Below are positions 11,989 to 24,332 of a stretch of DNA of 64,000 nt, piece by piece. Location: NCBI GenBank assembly GCA_039720395.1, contig CM077826.1, forward strand, positions 25,004,430-25,068,429. Direction: 5' to 3'. Numbering within the stretch: position 1 is the first letter of the stretch; the number at the start of each line of letters is the position of its first letter. A program made the translations under genes and the position numbers. The notes beneath the pieces are model-generated. The model was not told the origin of the DNA. It ran no database searches and saw only the letters and a program-made list of their open reading frames with translations. Origin of the DNA: Liquidambar formosana (taxonomy: Eukaryota; Streptophyta; Magnoliopsida; Saxifragales; Altingiaceae).

Positions 11989-12039
11989 GGGTGTTAGGGA
12001 TTTTCACACCTTAACAATCTCTTAGGCACGTACAATCCT

Positions 12040-15000
12040 TGTATCTCACATGGATCAGAGGAGGTAGGAATACTACCTTTTTCCATGCTAGAGCTTCCCA
12101 GTGACATAAGAAAAATTTGATCAAGGGGTTATGGGATGCACAGGGGCAGTAGCAAGAAGCGGAGGCTCAAGTTGAAGACATTGTGGTTGATTATTTTAAG
12201 AATATCTTTTCCTCCTCCAATCCTCTTATTATGGAGTTTGATTTTAAAGGGATTGATCCTCGAGTCATGGATGAGATGAACATGGCCCTCACGTAGGATT
12301 TTCAACCTCATAAAGTGTATGATGCACTCTTCTAGATGCATCCCAGTAAATCTCCTAGCCCTGATGGCATGTCAGCTCTCTTTTACCTGAAGTATTGGCA
12401 TATTGTAGGGGTAGATGTTACCCATGCCACATTGTCTTTTCTATGAGGAGGTACTATGTTTAAGAATTTTAATTATACCCATATTATTTTGATTCTTAAA
12501 ACAGATAGCCCTGAGTATATCACCCAATACCGACCAATCAGCCTTTGTAATGTGGTTTATAAGATAATTGCTAAATTATTGGCCAATCGTCTTAAAACCA
12601 TACTACCTCATATTATCTCGGATAGCCAGAGTGCCTTTATACCTGGGCAACTTATTACCGATAATGTATTAGTAGCCTTTGAGCTAATGCATTTTTTAGA
12701 AAATAAAAGGTTGGGCAGTAATGGTTTTTTTGGCTTAAAACTTGATATGAGTAAGGCCTATGACAGGGTTGACTGGTCTTTTCTTGAGCAGATTATGGAG
12801 AAGTTAGTTTTTTCTAGAGTTTGGATTCGGCCGATTATGAACTGTGTAAGCACTGTGTCCTATTCGGTTATCTTCAATGGTAGCTAGTGTGGATATTTTC
12901 ATCCTTCTAGGGGCTCCGGCAGGGGGATCCCCTCTTGCCTTATCTGTTTTTAATTGTGGCAGAAGGCTTGACTGCAATGTTGGCTAAAGTGCAAAGGGAG
13001 AACAGGTTGGTTGGAATTTCTATTTGCAGAAGAAGCTTAAAAATATCTCATCTCTTTTTCGCTGATGATAGTCTACTATTTGGCAAGGCTACAGTTGCGG
13101 AGTGTAGAACAGTTATAGAGGTTCTTTCTCGATACGAGGCTATGTCTGGTTAACAAGTTAATATGGAAAAATCTTCCATTTTTTTTCAGTAGGAACACAA
13201 GCCATGACCTATAGGATTCACTTAGAAGCATTTTGCAAATTTCTCAAGAAGGCAGCCATGGTAAATATCTGGGTCTTCTAACTTTTATTGGCAAATCCAA
13301 AAAGGCAGTATTCAGTTTGCTTAGGGAGAGGGTGTGGAAGAAGCTGCAAGGATGGAAAGAGAAGCTGTTATCAAAGGTAGGTAAAGAGATCTTGATCAAG
13401 GCAGTTGCACAGGCTATTCCTACTTATGCGATGAGCTGCTTTAAAATTCCTATGTCCCTATGTGATGAGATTAAGGCAATGATCAGTAATTTTTGGTGGG
13501 GGCAAAAAGCTAATGAAAGGAAGATACATTGGGTTCGTTAGGATCAGTTGTGTTATTCCAAGAAAGATGGTGGATTGGGTTTTCGGGATTTTGGTGTCTT
13601 TAATAATGCCTTGCTTGCTAAGAAAGCCTAGCGGCTTGTCACCAATGAAAATTTGTTGGCAGCCAGACTGTTGAAGGCAAAATACTTCCCTTGTGGTAAT
13701 TTTTTTGATTTAAGGCTAGGGGTGAATTCGAGTTTTTCTTAGTGCAGTATCTGGGGAGCAAAAGATGTTTTGGCTAGAGGCCTTCGCTGGAGAATTGGGG
13801 ATGGGAAGTCAGTAGTATTTGGCAAGACAAATGGCTCCCTACACCTACAACATTTCGGGTGGTTTCGCCAAGGAATGTTCTATAAGAGAATGCACGTGTT
13901 AGTGAATTAATTTATGTGGAGAAGAAGGAATGGAAGAAAGATTTAGTGGACAGTGTTTTCTTACCTTATGAAGCAAAAATCATCTGCTAAATACCCCTTA
14001 ACTATAGGTTGTCGGAAGATAGACTCATGTGGCATTACCATCCCAAGGGTGTGTACATAGTTCGCAGTGCATTCATGATGGAAATGGACAACCAACGGAA
14101 ATGACAAAGCAATTTATTTGGTGAAAGCTCCAGTCTTGGTTCTGATGGAGTGGTGAGTGCCTTTATTTGGCATCAACCTATTCCCAATAAAATCAAACAT
14201 TTTGTGTGGTGAGCCTTTAAGGGCATCCTTCTGACACGGGTAAGTATTGCAAGAAGGAAACTTCCAGTTGACCCTTTGTGCCTTTTTTGTGCGCAAGATG
14301 AGGAAACTATTACCCATGTTCTCAGGGACTGCAATTTTGCCAAGTTAGTGTGGCACTATAGTGGCTTGGCCTGGTGGCACACTGTTACTCCTTTAATCGA
14401 TTTTGGGATCTGGCTGGGTGATGCTCAACAGCACCTGGGGAAGGATATGTTACTGCAAGCTTTGTTAACTATGTGGGCCATATGGAATGGGAGGAATCGC
14501 CTAATATTTGATGGGATTAGGGAAGATCCAAGTGTGGTGGTTGGAAGGGCGGCAATATTATGGAAAGATTTTTCAGAAGCTATTGAGAGTCAGGGGAATG
14601 TTGGGGTGAGGCCATGGGCGTTATGGAGCCCTCCGAGGGTTGGGGCTTTTAAAGTTAATGTTGATGGAGCCTTCTTTGCAGAACATCGAAGTGCTAGTTT
14701 GGGAGTGGTGATTAGGGACTGGGAGGGTCAAGCCATTGCTGCAGGATTGAGAAAAATTTTTGGCATCTTTCCGGCAGTTGTGGTGGAAGCCATGGTAGTT
14801 CGTTTCGGGATGGGTTTGGCACAGGATCTGTGTTTGCACTCTATGGAGGTGGAAGGGGATAGTTTGGAAGTGGTTAATGCCCTCACCGCTTAAGTGGACC
14901 TGCTCACCCCTTTAGGTCTTATAATTGAGGATATGCTGATTGAGGCAGCCCAATTTTTTACAATGGTGACTTTTGCTCATATTCGCCGTGAAGGCAATGA

Positions 15001-15174
15001 AGTGGCTCATGGCCTAGCACAGTATGCTAAGGGTATTGAGGATTTTTGTGTTTGGATTGAGGAAGTCCTAGATTTTATTAGGGACCCTTTTATTGTTGAT
15101 TTACAACATTGTTCTCATTAACATAAAACTTTAGACCGTTTCTAAAAAAAAAAAAAGAAAAAAAAAAGGAAAAA
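12040..15174 (+). mobile_element. Second LINE, 5'-truncated, same family as the first
   Basis: Homology to the first LINE begins at the W...GRNTTFFHARAS linker (about 12050), so endonuclease and ORF1 are missing, a typical 5' truncation. RT is seen at 12456-12887 (KLDMSKAYDRVDW) and 12935-13153 (FFADDSLLFGKA). The linker and zinc-binding region run about 13233-14350. RNase H lies in 14276-14893 (VNVDGAFF) and 14894-15121 (the two pieces separated by a TAA stop). The tail at 15144-15174 is A-rich. Multiple stops and frameshifts make it inactive. I could not find a clear target duplication. The exact 5' edge is uncertain by tens of bases. Confidence 0.85.
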
Positions 15175-15202
15175 GATTATTTATGAGTCTGTTGGACCCT
15201 AA

Positions 15203-15419
15203 CCCTCTATTTGGTTCGTGAATTTTATCATAGAAAAAAAAGGGAAGGGAAAAAAAATGCAAAGGAAGGAAAATAAAAGGAAAAGATAAAATCATACAAA
15301 GCCAAAATTATTTCAATTATTTTTCTTTCACCAATTTTCCATTGCAACCAAATAAGAAAAAGTAAAATTCCTTAAATTTATTTTTTTCCCTTGATAAAAT
15401 TCCCAAACCAAATAGAACC
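15203..15419. mobile_element. Tourist-like (PIF/Harbinger) MITE
   Basis: A 217-bp element with imperfect terminal inverted repeats: CCCTCTATTTGGTT at the left, and the complement of AACCAAATAGAACC at the right. It is flanked by TAA at 15200-15202 and 15420-15422, a 3-bp duplication typical of PIF/Harbinger. It is AT-rich with no coding capacity. Confidence 0.65.
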
Positions 15420-15422
15420 TAA

Positions 15423-15850
15423 AGGTAATCCAAAACGCTTTCGTAAAGTTTCCAAAACCTAGTTTTCGCTAAGAAGTTGGTTTTATGGAGAATGCTAATA
15501 TGATAAATCTTCACTGGCGAGAACGACTCTACCTCCTTTAAGAACCAGAAACAATAAACCATCACTTATTTGAATGTGATTGCCTCATCCCTGGGTCTCT
15601 AGTCATTGTATAGGGCAAAAGAGTTTATTTAATGGAAAATGAGTTAGTTTTTTTTTTCTTTTTTTTTTGGTACCAAAAAAAAAAAAAAAAAAAAGGTTAA
15701 AGGGATGGGGAAAAGGGATATGAGTGACATTACATGGCTACATGCTGGGGAAAAAAAAAAAGTTTTTAGTTTCAGGCCCGTTAATGGCTTATCATCATTT
15801 ATGTGGGAGATCCTTAGCTTTAAGCTCAAAGAATCATCTAATGGCTCCAT
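15423..15850. other. Non-coding AT-rich stretch
   Basis: No gene is supported. It contains a poly(T)/poly(A) inverted tract around GGTACC (about 15651-15692) that could form a hairpin. Nothing else is recognisable. Confidence 0.5.
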
Positions 15851-15859
15851 TTTAAGAAT

Positions 15860-16285
15860 AGGGTAGCTATTGCAATCCCTCAACTCTATTTTTAAATTTT
15901 GATTTATTTCATTTTTTAAGTTTTTATAAAAAAATATAAAATATTTTCATGAAAATTAATCGTGCTGTTCATTAGAGAAATCATTTTTAACAAATTTGTA
16001 AAATAAATTTTTTTCAAAATCTTTTGCTCAAATGAATTTTTTAGCCATTTATAATACAGAGTATTTGGTTATACAGAAATAAAATAGAGTCTATAATGAT
16101 CAAAAAGTCTTCCTAAATGACAAATTTTAGCAAAATTTTATTTTACAAAGTTTTTAACATGATATATTCTAGTAGACATCGCAGACAGCTTCCATAAAAA
16201 CTTTTTTATATTTTTCGTAAAATTTTGAAAATTTAAAAGATGTGGGGTTTACAAATAAAGTTGAGGGGTTGCAATAGCCACCCCC
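15860..16285. mobile_element. MULE-like MITE with 9-bp target duplication
   Basis: Terminal inverted repeats contain GGCTATTGCAACCCCTCAAC-like sequence: left GGGTAGCTATTGCAATCCC, right complement GGGGGTGGCTATTGCAACC. The 9-bp repeat TTTAAGAAT flanks it at 15851-15859 and 16286-16294. A truncated copy with the same right flank is found at about 33195-33355, showing that this MITE was carried in a segmental duplication. Confidence 0.75.
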
Positions 16286-16294
16286 TTTAAGAAT

Positions 16295-16912
16295 CTTGGG
16301 AGTTGAATTTGCTCTCGACTTGATTAATTTCTAAAAATATTTTTCCTTTTTAATTTTTTATGAAGAAAACACTTGTGTAAATTTATTTTGTCATGTATCA
16401 GGAAAAAGAAAAAATGATGATATGAAAAAAAAAAAAAAAAAAAAAAAAAAGAAAGAAAGAAAGAAAGTAGTACGGGTTAGGATCAACATACACAATTTTT
16501 TATACAAATTCTATCTCACATAAGTTTTTAGATAACCTATTTCCAATTAGTATTTTGCAAAACCTACCATTGGATTAAATAGTCTTCCTACATAGGTTAT
16601 GCACGCAAAAAATCAACTTAATTCGAAATTAAGACCCGTTTCATCCATAAATGTGAGATTTTTAGTGATTAAAAAGACAAGTATTTGGATTGAATGACAA
16701 CAAATGTCAGATCAATTTGATTTTTTTGTGTGCAAAACTTATATGGGAAAACTATCTTATCCAACAGTGGGTTTCACAAAATATGAATTAGAGGTAGGTT
16801 ATTTAAAAACTTGTCTAAAAATTTATGTAAAAAATTGTGTATGTTGATCCTAATAGTGCACCATGTAAGTGAAAGGAGATTTTAACAACAATCTTTGTAG
16901 GAAAAAAAAAAG
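16295..16912. repeat. Segmental-duplication block, copy 1, non-coding
   Basis: This stretch, with the preceding MITE end, is collinear with 33360-33965 (for example the pattern around AGTCTTCCTACAT and the ATGTTGATCCTAA boundary). It contains a simple repeat of A and GAAA at 16424-16467. No gene is seen. Confidence 0.7.
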
Positions 16913-18415
16913 GGGGGCGTTTGGCCACAAGTCCTTTTTTGCATTCTTGTGTGGGCTCAAGTACTCCTTAAAAAGAAACTTAAGCCTCAAGTCCACATTT
17001 TGACTAGCGGACAAAAATGCCCCTTTTGTCTGATAAATACTTTCCTTTTGAAAACGTAGAAGATTGAAATCCCTTGGAAACCAGATATTTCCTTTAAATG
17101 GGATTCTTTCTTTATTTTTTTTCTCCTCCCAAGATTTTCGCCTAATTTCTCTCCTATAACAATTCTCCCGTAACCATACCCTCTTTATTTTTAGTAATTA
17201 TTTCTCTCCTTTTTTTTTTTTTCTCCCAAGATTCTTTATGTATTTCTCTACCATAACAATTCTCTTATAACCATGTGAGCCGCTATTATTGTAACTGTTA
17301 CAATAAATGTCAAATTAATTAGGAGATTTTAGGACAGAAATGTTCAATTTATGTTTTTTTTCAAAATTTTGTTGATTTATTATTATAAAAGTGAAGATAG
17401 TTATTTTGATTTTCATACATGTGTTTGATAGTGGTTTTGTGGAACAAGATAGTTCTTAAAATAGCTATATGAAATTTGTAACTATTTGCTTGAGAGTTAC
17501 ATCGATTTCGTGAGTTACACGAAATTGAAAAATAATTACATGAAATTGAAGATAGTGACTGCAATTTTGATACACGCGTCTGGTACTATTTTCGTGGAGT
17601 GGAATAGTTACTTAATAGTTAAACAAGTCTGAAGATAGTTACATCGATTTTGATATATGCATGTGTTAGAAATAGTTACTTGGTTGCAAAATTTATCAAA
17701 CGTTGCACAGATTGAATGATTATAAATAGTCACAGGAATTGTCACTAATAAATTCCAATTTATGTCATTTCCTCTTGTATTTATTGCTATTTATTTTGAC
17801 TTAGATTTGCATGAAATAATAATTGTCATTAATAAATTCCATTCAATCTCCTTTCCTTTTATCTCTACCACCATTTATTGGACCCAAGTGTGCATAAACT
17901 GTCACTGCTAAATTCTATCTCATTTATGATCCTGTTACTTTTATGCCATTTATTAGACACTTATTTGCATGAATTGTCACTAGAGGTCTAGAGTATACTA
18001 TTTTTTTTTTTTCACCCCACTATCAATAAACACATCATTTAAAAAAAAAGGGTAAAAAATAAAGATGAATTAAAGAGTCTTACGTGTATTGCCATAAATG
18101 GTATTCACTGGGAGAAAAATCAGGAATCATCAAAACAAAAATCTATGTTGACCAAAAAAATAGGAAAACCATTACTTGCATCGGACAAAATGGGGAGAAA
18201 AATCAGAAATCAATCATAGCAAAATATAGGAGATCATCTCCATTACTTACCATACTAGTGGAGATGGGCATGAATGGTATTTTTGAAAAAAGATTAGCCA
18301 GCAAGTATATAAACGTTACCATTTGAAGTTGGAAATGGACTTGCGGCTATATTAAAAAATCGTTGAGACTGTTGCCTTAATGGTTTTTTGAAAATGGACT
18401 TTTGGCATATTTCCC
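16913..18415. mobile_element. MULE-like non-autonomous element
   Basis: The left end GGGGGCGTTTGGCCACAAGT and the right end, complement GGGAAATATGCCAAAAGTCC, form diverged inverted termini of a type common in plant Mutator-like MITEs. The paralogous block at about 33960 lacks the 1.5-kb insert, giving an approximate empty site within an A-run, so the target duplication cannot be read exactly. The interior is AT-rich. No transposase is visible. Confidence 0.55.
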
Positions 18416-18452
18416 AAAAACAAAAAACATAGGGACAAAAGCAAATTAAAAA

Positions 18453-20176
18453 TCTATACTACCTATAAGAAGATGAATGTAAGAAAAACTTTTGATTGAC
18501 TAATATACCCTTAGTTTAATTTTTAAATACACAACTACCCACCCTTCTGCATATATAGGAAATATAGTAATATAAAAACTATAATTCTAAAACACATACC
18601 TTAATATATTCTAAAACACATACCTTAATATATAAAACACAAATATGAATTCAAAGAAAATGGAAACTATAATTCCTATATAATAAATAGAAATATATAG
18701 GAATATGGAAACTATAATTCTAAAACACACTACTTTAATATATTCTAAAAAACCTAATGTTTTCTCCAAACGTTTGCTCTAAACCTTATGTCTTTCCGAA
18801 CCATGGCTCTACTCATTCCTCCTTTCGTCTTCCCCTTCTTCCCCTTCATACTCCATAATATGGTGTATAAACAATTACAAGATGTCATTTCTTCTATTCT
18901 CAATATATTGAATTTGTTGCTCCTTTCATCTTTTTTTCTTTTCAGTCAAGCATAATCTCCAGAAAAAGTCTACAAAATAGACATAATCTGTCCTGCCTTT
19001 TATTTTTTTAGGTTGCAGAGTTGGCATAATCGATGTCGTTCGAGAGTCTCCAAAGCAAAGAATATCAAGGTCACCAGAAGAAGGTTCTCTATTTTACAAG
19101 TTAATTCAAATCTAACGTGAAACCCTAGCTTTTTTTATTGTCTTCTATAGTTTTACATCGACTAATTACAACATTTAGTGGCTTTGAATTGTATAGGTTC
19201 CGTGGCTCAAACAACTCGAATTGGGTACATAAAGCCACACGGATATGTAAGTTTCTTTGATTAATATGTCCCCAATTCCTATTTTTATTTGGATGCTTTT
19301 TTCATTCTTTGTAGATTTATTTTTTTCCTTGTTGGTTTACACTTATTAAATATAGAATTGCACACTTAACAATGATCAGAAGGTCAAATTGGGGAGACGA
19401 AGCAAGACAAAAAAATTTGAATTTTAGATAATATCCCATTATCCTTTGATTCTTTTCCACTGCATACATTATGATCAAAACTGAGTTTTAGAATACATAT
19501 TTTAATTCTTATTCGTTGTATGATGTGCATTATAATGTATAGTGAAGTTAGACGATGAAGATATTATTCAAGCTATTGGCAATTTAGCAAAGACAATGTT
19601 TGACAAAATGCCTGAATGGGCTTAATGTTGAAATACTTCCTTTGAAATTTTACTTTATCAAGGCTTTTGTGTAAATCGAATTAGGTTCTATTTTGAAATA
19701 AAAATCAAAGAAAAATAAATTTTGTTTATCTTAATATTGTGAAGAAATTTTATGGGTAGTTGTACCATCTATACAATCTGGCAGTAGTAGTTATTGGAGA
19801 TTTTTCGAACACACAGGTTTGAAATATTGATGTTTATCTTATTGGAATTACAGGAATTTTTTCATGTTAGCAACCCATAAAATTTATGTAAATTTATGTA
19901 CATTTATTAATAATTAATAAAATTTATTAATTAATTTTTTCATGTTAGTACATTTATTCAAAAAAAAATCTCAAAATCCTTTTATAGCTATGATACTCTT
20001 ATCAAATAATGAAAGTGTCCATGAAAATCAAACGGGCTAAGATAATTGAGTCCAAATATGATTTCTAAAACTAAATTATAATTCTATAATAAAAATTTTA
20101 ATTAAATTTATTGATTTTTTTTTATATCAAAATCGCAGAAAATTAGCCACGTGCAACGCACGTGTGCACCAACTAG
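18453..20176 (+). mobile_element. Non-autonomous Helitron
   Basis: Starts 5'-TCTATACTACC and ends CTAG-3'. A perfect 7-bp-stem hairpin, CACGTGC-AAC-GCACGTG, lies at 20148-20164, 12 nt before the end. It is inserted between A (18452) and T (20177) without target duplication, all Helitron hallmarks. The paralogous segment near 33980-34000 is an empty site. No Rep/helicase is present, so it must have been moved in trans. Possible captured exons are listed separately. Confidence 0.85.
19033..19625 (+). pseudogene. Possible captured gene fragments inside the Helitron
   Basis: Three short open stretches have splice-like borders. From ATG 19033 an open frame (MSFESLQSKEYQG...) meets GT at 19084. 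At 19197-19246, after TATAG and before GTAAG, there is an open exon-like segment. At 19542-19625, after ATAG, the frame VKLDDEDIIQAIGNLAKTMF continues to PEWA and a stop. The phases do not join cleanly in one obvious model, and I do not recognise the protein. Helitrons commonly capture exons, so this is an inference and not a gene call. Confidence 0.3.
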
Positions 20177-20958
20177 TAAATAAAAAAAGGCGCAAAAGAG
20201 AAACAAATATAATCAAACTTTGGTACCACGAGCTTAGTGTGCTACGTTGTAAATTAGGCATGTTCACCAAAGGAATATGTTTACGAGGGAAAGTCTAGAC
20301 TTGGAATATTAATCATTCAATCATCCTCCGTAAGGGATTAGGATCATTTCCATTAACTGGACCATTCAGTTAAATTTAGACCATTGATACTTGATAGACA
20401 TAAATTAGTTGGCCGCACAGAAATATAAATGGTCCAAAATTTTTTTGGACCATTTAGTAAATAGAGAAAATATTTTCCCCTTGGTAAGACCCTTGAAAAA
20501 AGAGGGTGGGATAGAGGGAGCATGTCACATAGATTGTAATTGAAAAAACTGATTTGAAACAAATCCGGCCATTTAAAATCCAAGAAAGTGACCAAAAACA
20601 AAAATATATATGCTTTGATGGTAAATTTCAGAGGTATGATTGATTGAATGAGTATCAATAAAATGCACAATGAGTCAATCAAGGAGAAATTAGGAGTTGT
20701 TACATTGAAAAAGGAAGTAATTTAAATTTTCAAATGGGAGAGATTTGGTTGGCCAACTGTGATGGAGAGGAGAAAATAATACAGTACAATTTTTGAACAC
20801 AAGACTAGATGGAAATAACACTATGACTTTTGGAAAAAAATCCTACCCATTTATGACCAGGTCCACATAAGAATATTAACCAAAGAGTAAAAATATATAT
20901 ATGGCAATATTTTTTAAAAAAATTTATGAAAATTGATAAACCAACAAGACTTAAGGGG
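20177..20958. repeat. Duplicated block upstream of DEFL gene A
   Basis: Collinear with about 33990-34650. It carries the shared upstream module of the DEFL genes, including GGAAAAAAATCCTACCCATT-type and TAACCAAAGAGTAAAAATAT-type sequence close to gene A. No separate gene is supported. Confidence 0.6.
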
Positions 20959-20966
20959 TATATAAG
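20959..20966 (+). promoter_or_regulatory. TATA box of DEFL gene A
   Basis: TATATAAG lies 48 nt before the ATG. The same TATATAAG followed by GTRGACAA and GAGCC(C/T)AAGG occurs before every other member of the cluster, so this is the conserved core promoter. The predicted 5' UTR is only about 20-30 nt. Confidence 0.75.
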
Positions 20967-21014
20967 TGGACAATGTTTGAGCCCAAGGCATTAAACAGCA
21001 CGAACCTTCACATA

Positions 21015-22282
21015 ATGGCCACAAGCTTCACTCAATGCTTCTTCCTAGGGACTTTATGCATTGCTTTGATTTTGAGTTCAGGTAAATTTTTCACTCAGCA
21101 CTTGTTCTATGACCTTGTTTCTTTTTTCTGTTTCTGCTTGTAAAGGTAATCAACAATCCACAGGTAAAAGGAATGCAGAGAATAGGAATTCCAACAAATT
21201 TTCACTATAAAAGTCCTCCACATGGACTTCTAAGAAGAAAATATTATTGTTCCTAAAAATAATACTCCATTCATTCCAAACTGATTGTCAATCACTTTTG
21301 AAAAATCCCTTCTTTATTTATTTATTTATTTATTATTATTATTATTATTTTTTTTTATGGAAACCTATTAAAGTTTTTCAAATCAACATATGTGTTTTAA
21401 TATTCCACTTTTGCCCTCAAGTAAACAAATATTGGAAAAATATAAAATACCCATGAAGATGGGTATTTTAGGAAATCAAATCAAAAGTATCAGTGACTTT
21501 TTGAATGAGGTTATAATTTTGGAATATCCCAAAAAAGAAAGGAGGCCAAAAAAATAAAAACCAAGAAAATATCTAAAATTTTCATCATGAGAGAAATGCT
21601 GCAATTCTCATAAATACCCTTATCAAATTTTACAAATGACACAAACATTAAAATTTTGTCAATTAATTATTAAAATGACCCTTTGTTCTTCTATTATTTT
21701 TCACAAAAGCCATTGTTACATTAGACTTTGGATTTCAAAAACTGAAACAAATAAGAGTAATGCTATATATTCATCCATAATTTTTATCTCTAACTTCATA
21801 TGGTAATGATGTGACAATAACTATATCATATGGATTTTTATGTTTTATGTTTTATTTTTTATTTTTTTAAAGATGAATGTTACATCAATAGCCATGTAAT
21901 GCAATAGACAACTAATCCTATTTCTAATAACGAAATATTTTACAAAAACACCACAATTTTTTTATTTTTTAATTTTTATTTTAAAAAGTGTGCAAATGGA
22001 ATACTCTATTTCCATCCCAGATCATCACCAATACGAGATATGGCATTATTAAAAAGGCAAGGATTTATAACTCTTTTTTTTTATATTATAATTCTTATAT
22101 TTATTTATTCATGCTAATAATTTTATGGTTTAGTGGAAGGGCAAGCTGATTTTTGTGCGCACTATCTGGAGCCGTGTGGACCCACCTGCCAGAATGATTG
22201 CATTAAGGCTGGTTATGTTAAAGGGGGAGCTTGTATGGGAATCCCTCGATTGCCTGAAAGTTGTTGCTGTTGGAACAATTAG
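21015..22282 (+). CDS. Defensin-like (DEFL) secreted cysteine-rich peptide, gene A
   Basis: Two exons, 21015-21081 and 22134-22282, with a GT..AG phase-1 intron of 1052 nt. They encode 71 residues. Residues 1 to about 27 are a signal peptide (hydrophobic LGTLCIALILSS). The secreted part has 8 cysteines in the pattern C-x6-C-x3-C-x3-C-x10-C-x9-C-C-C. The CxxxC, GGxC and terminal CxC fit a cysteine-stabilised alpha-beta (defensin) fold. The family acts outside the cell in defence or cell signalling. Which one applies here cannot be told. This is the most diverged member, with a much longer intron containing a T/TA simple repeat. The start is the only ATG after the TATA box in a good position and aligns with the other members. 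Expression is unproven. Confidence 0.8.
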
Positions 22283-23239
22283 CCTGCTTTTTTTTTATTT
22301 GACATGAAATAAAGATATTGGGGGATCTTCATGAACCACTTACATACTCCTGCAATTGGTTCTTTTTCTTTGTAACCTTTAGTTAAGATGAAATAAAAAT
22401 GAAGGCCATCCTCATGAACTAATTACTGTTGCAAATTGCTTCATTTTTCTTATGTTGAGTAACACTTTACTGTTTTCCCTTATGAAATTTGAAAAAGTGT
22501 TGTAATAAATTATTACTGTTCCACCTATAAAATTTGAACGTATCAAACTGATACGTACTATTCAACGTATATATAAAATTTGCTAAGATAGCCACGTGTT
22601 TGAACAATGTTCACGTCACAAAGGTTGAAAAAACTTGTTACTGTTCTCCGACAAAATTTGTAACACTGTGTAGTATGTTGCTACTATTCCACCTAGGAAA
22701 TTTGAAAATCATGTAGTAGACTGATATTGTTTCACCTATAAAATTTATTGAGATAGTCATGCGCTTATTCTTACTTCCAATGACGTGAATTAGAGTATGT
22801 TACTATGCACTTATTCTTTTTTATAGTCATCCGCTTATTCTTGCTTTGTGATTTTAGAAGCGGTTCTATATTTAACACATGTCATGTTTGGAAAAACCTA
22901 AAATAACGATTACATGATTTTAGGACTGATTTGGCACCCCCCCCCCCCTCTTTTTTTAACTCATGTCATGTTTGGAATAAATTCATAAAATCATGGTTAT
23001 TTGTGAGTTTAGGAGTGGTTCCCTTATTTAACTTATGTCATATTTGGAAATAATATATTAATAAGTTGGGGTATTTTAGTCCGAATTTGGTCAAAAGGAG
23101 TTATTGGGTTAGCTAAAAAGATTCTAAATCTATTGTAAAAAAACTCTTATGATATGAGGCTATTGCCAAATCTCCCTTGAAAGAAACTGCCTCATTTGCG
23201 TTGTAATAGTCACTAGCTAGTGTTAGACCCGGTATAGAG
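22283..23239. other. 3' flank of gene A; non-coding
   Basis: A likely 3' UTR with AAATAAAG near 22306 and a second GATGAAATAAA near 22388, matching 3' sequences of the other DEFL modules (AACCTT...GATGAAATAAA). Beyond about 22500 the sequence is AT-rich with repeated TAAAATTTG-type phrases and a C-run at 22938-22949. No gene is seen. Confidence 0.5.
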
Positions 23240-24064
23240 AGCGTTATAGAGAACAAATTGCACATCAACAATTACTCAAAATCATTTTTTTTTCAAAATT
23301 GTTAAATAAATCTCCTAGAGCAACATTTTCATAAGAGCATACCTAATTGATAAAATATATGTTGTATATGCATACTCATTAGGAAAATAAATTTTGTTTG
23401 GATCTATGAACACATGATAAACTACCTACTGTGAATTAATAGCATAAGCATATAGTATTCAAATAGTATACCTCAAGTTTCAACTTCTAGAAGTATATTA
23501 TTATGCAACTATTGAAAGGAACTTTTATTGTGATAATCTAACTGTTGTAAAGGTAAATATGTATTTAATATTTTGGTGATTTAAAAAAAAAAAAAAAAAT
23601 TAAGTCACATGACATGGATTTTTTTAAGAGTTTGGAGATTAAAGAAGTTTGCCACATTAATGCCACATGGAGGAGAGAGAAATTGTGTGAACATTACCTT
23701 ATTAGATATATATATTATATTAGGTTAGATATTAGCTACCAATTTGCGCATAACTTCAATATGTTATTAGTTATATTGTCTAGGCCTACTTCAATATGTT
23801 ATTAGTTATATTGTCTAGGCCTATGCATTGATCAAAATTGGATGACAAAATAGGCTCTATTCGTTTCGTGAGGATTAAAACTCTCAAGAGTTTCAAATTC
23901 TTGAGAATTACAATTTACGTTGTTCGTTTTGCAATATGATTTTTCAAAGGAATTTATAATTTCTTTTTTTTGGTAAGCAAAAAGTAAAATAGTTAGATCT
24001 AGTTCTTGCATTTTGGTTATTTTATTAATATTATTTTTTAAAAAGCTCAAATCTATAAAGTTAT

Positions 24065-24248
24065 GTGAAGATGAAGTTAATGGAGTTTAGGATATCACCG
24101 AAGAAGAAGAAGAAGAAAATGGGTGCTGTGTGCAATCGCTGGCGAAAAGATAAAACTGAGTTCAAGATATGGGACCATGAACCAAACTTTGAGTTGAAGC
24201 CATTGATGTGTATCTGTCATCACCTATTTGGAAATCTGGTGTGTTGTG

Positions 24249-24250
<2 letters not shown>
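24065..24250 (+). other. Conserved open frame of unknown meaning in both inverted arms
   Basis: The frame encodes KLMEFRISPKKKKKKMGAVC and onward to CHHLFGNLVCCV. A matching frame lies on the minus strand at about 63067-62880. Similarity is high but includes Lys-rich low-complexity sequence. I recognise no domain, and the frame ends in the TA microsatellite. It may be noncoding sequence that is simply young in both arms. Confidence 0.25.
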
Positions 24251-24296
<46 letters not shown>

Positions 24297-24332
24297 GTAT
24301 GTATATATATATATATGTATGTATGTATGTAT
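24251..24332. repeat. (TA)n/(TATG)n microsatellite
   Basis: A run of TA dinucleotides alternates with TATG units. In the inverted partner arm this position is where the Helitron at 58059-62863 is inserted, with TA repeats on both sides. Confidence 0.9.
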
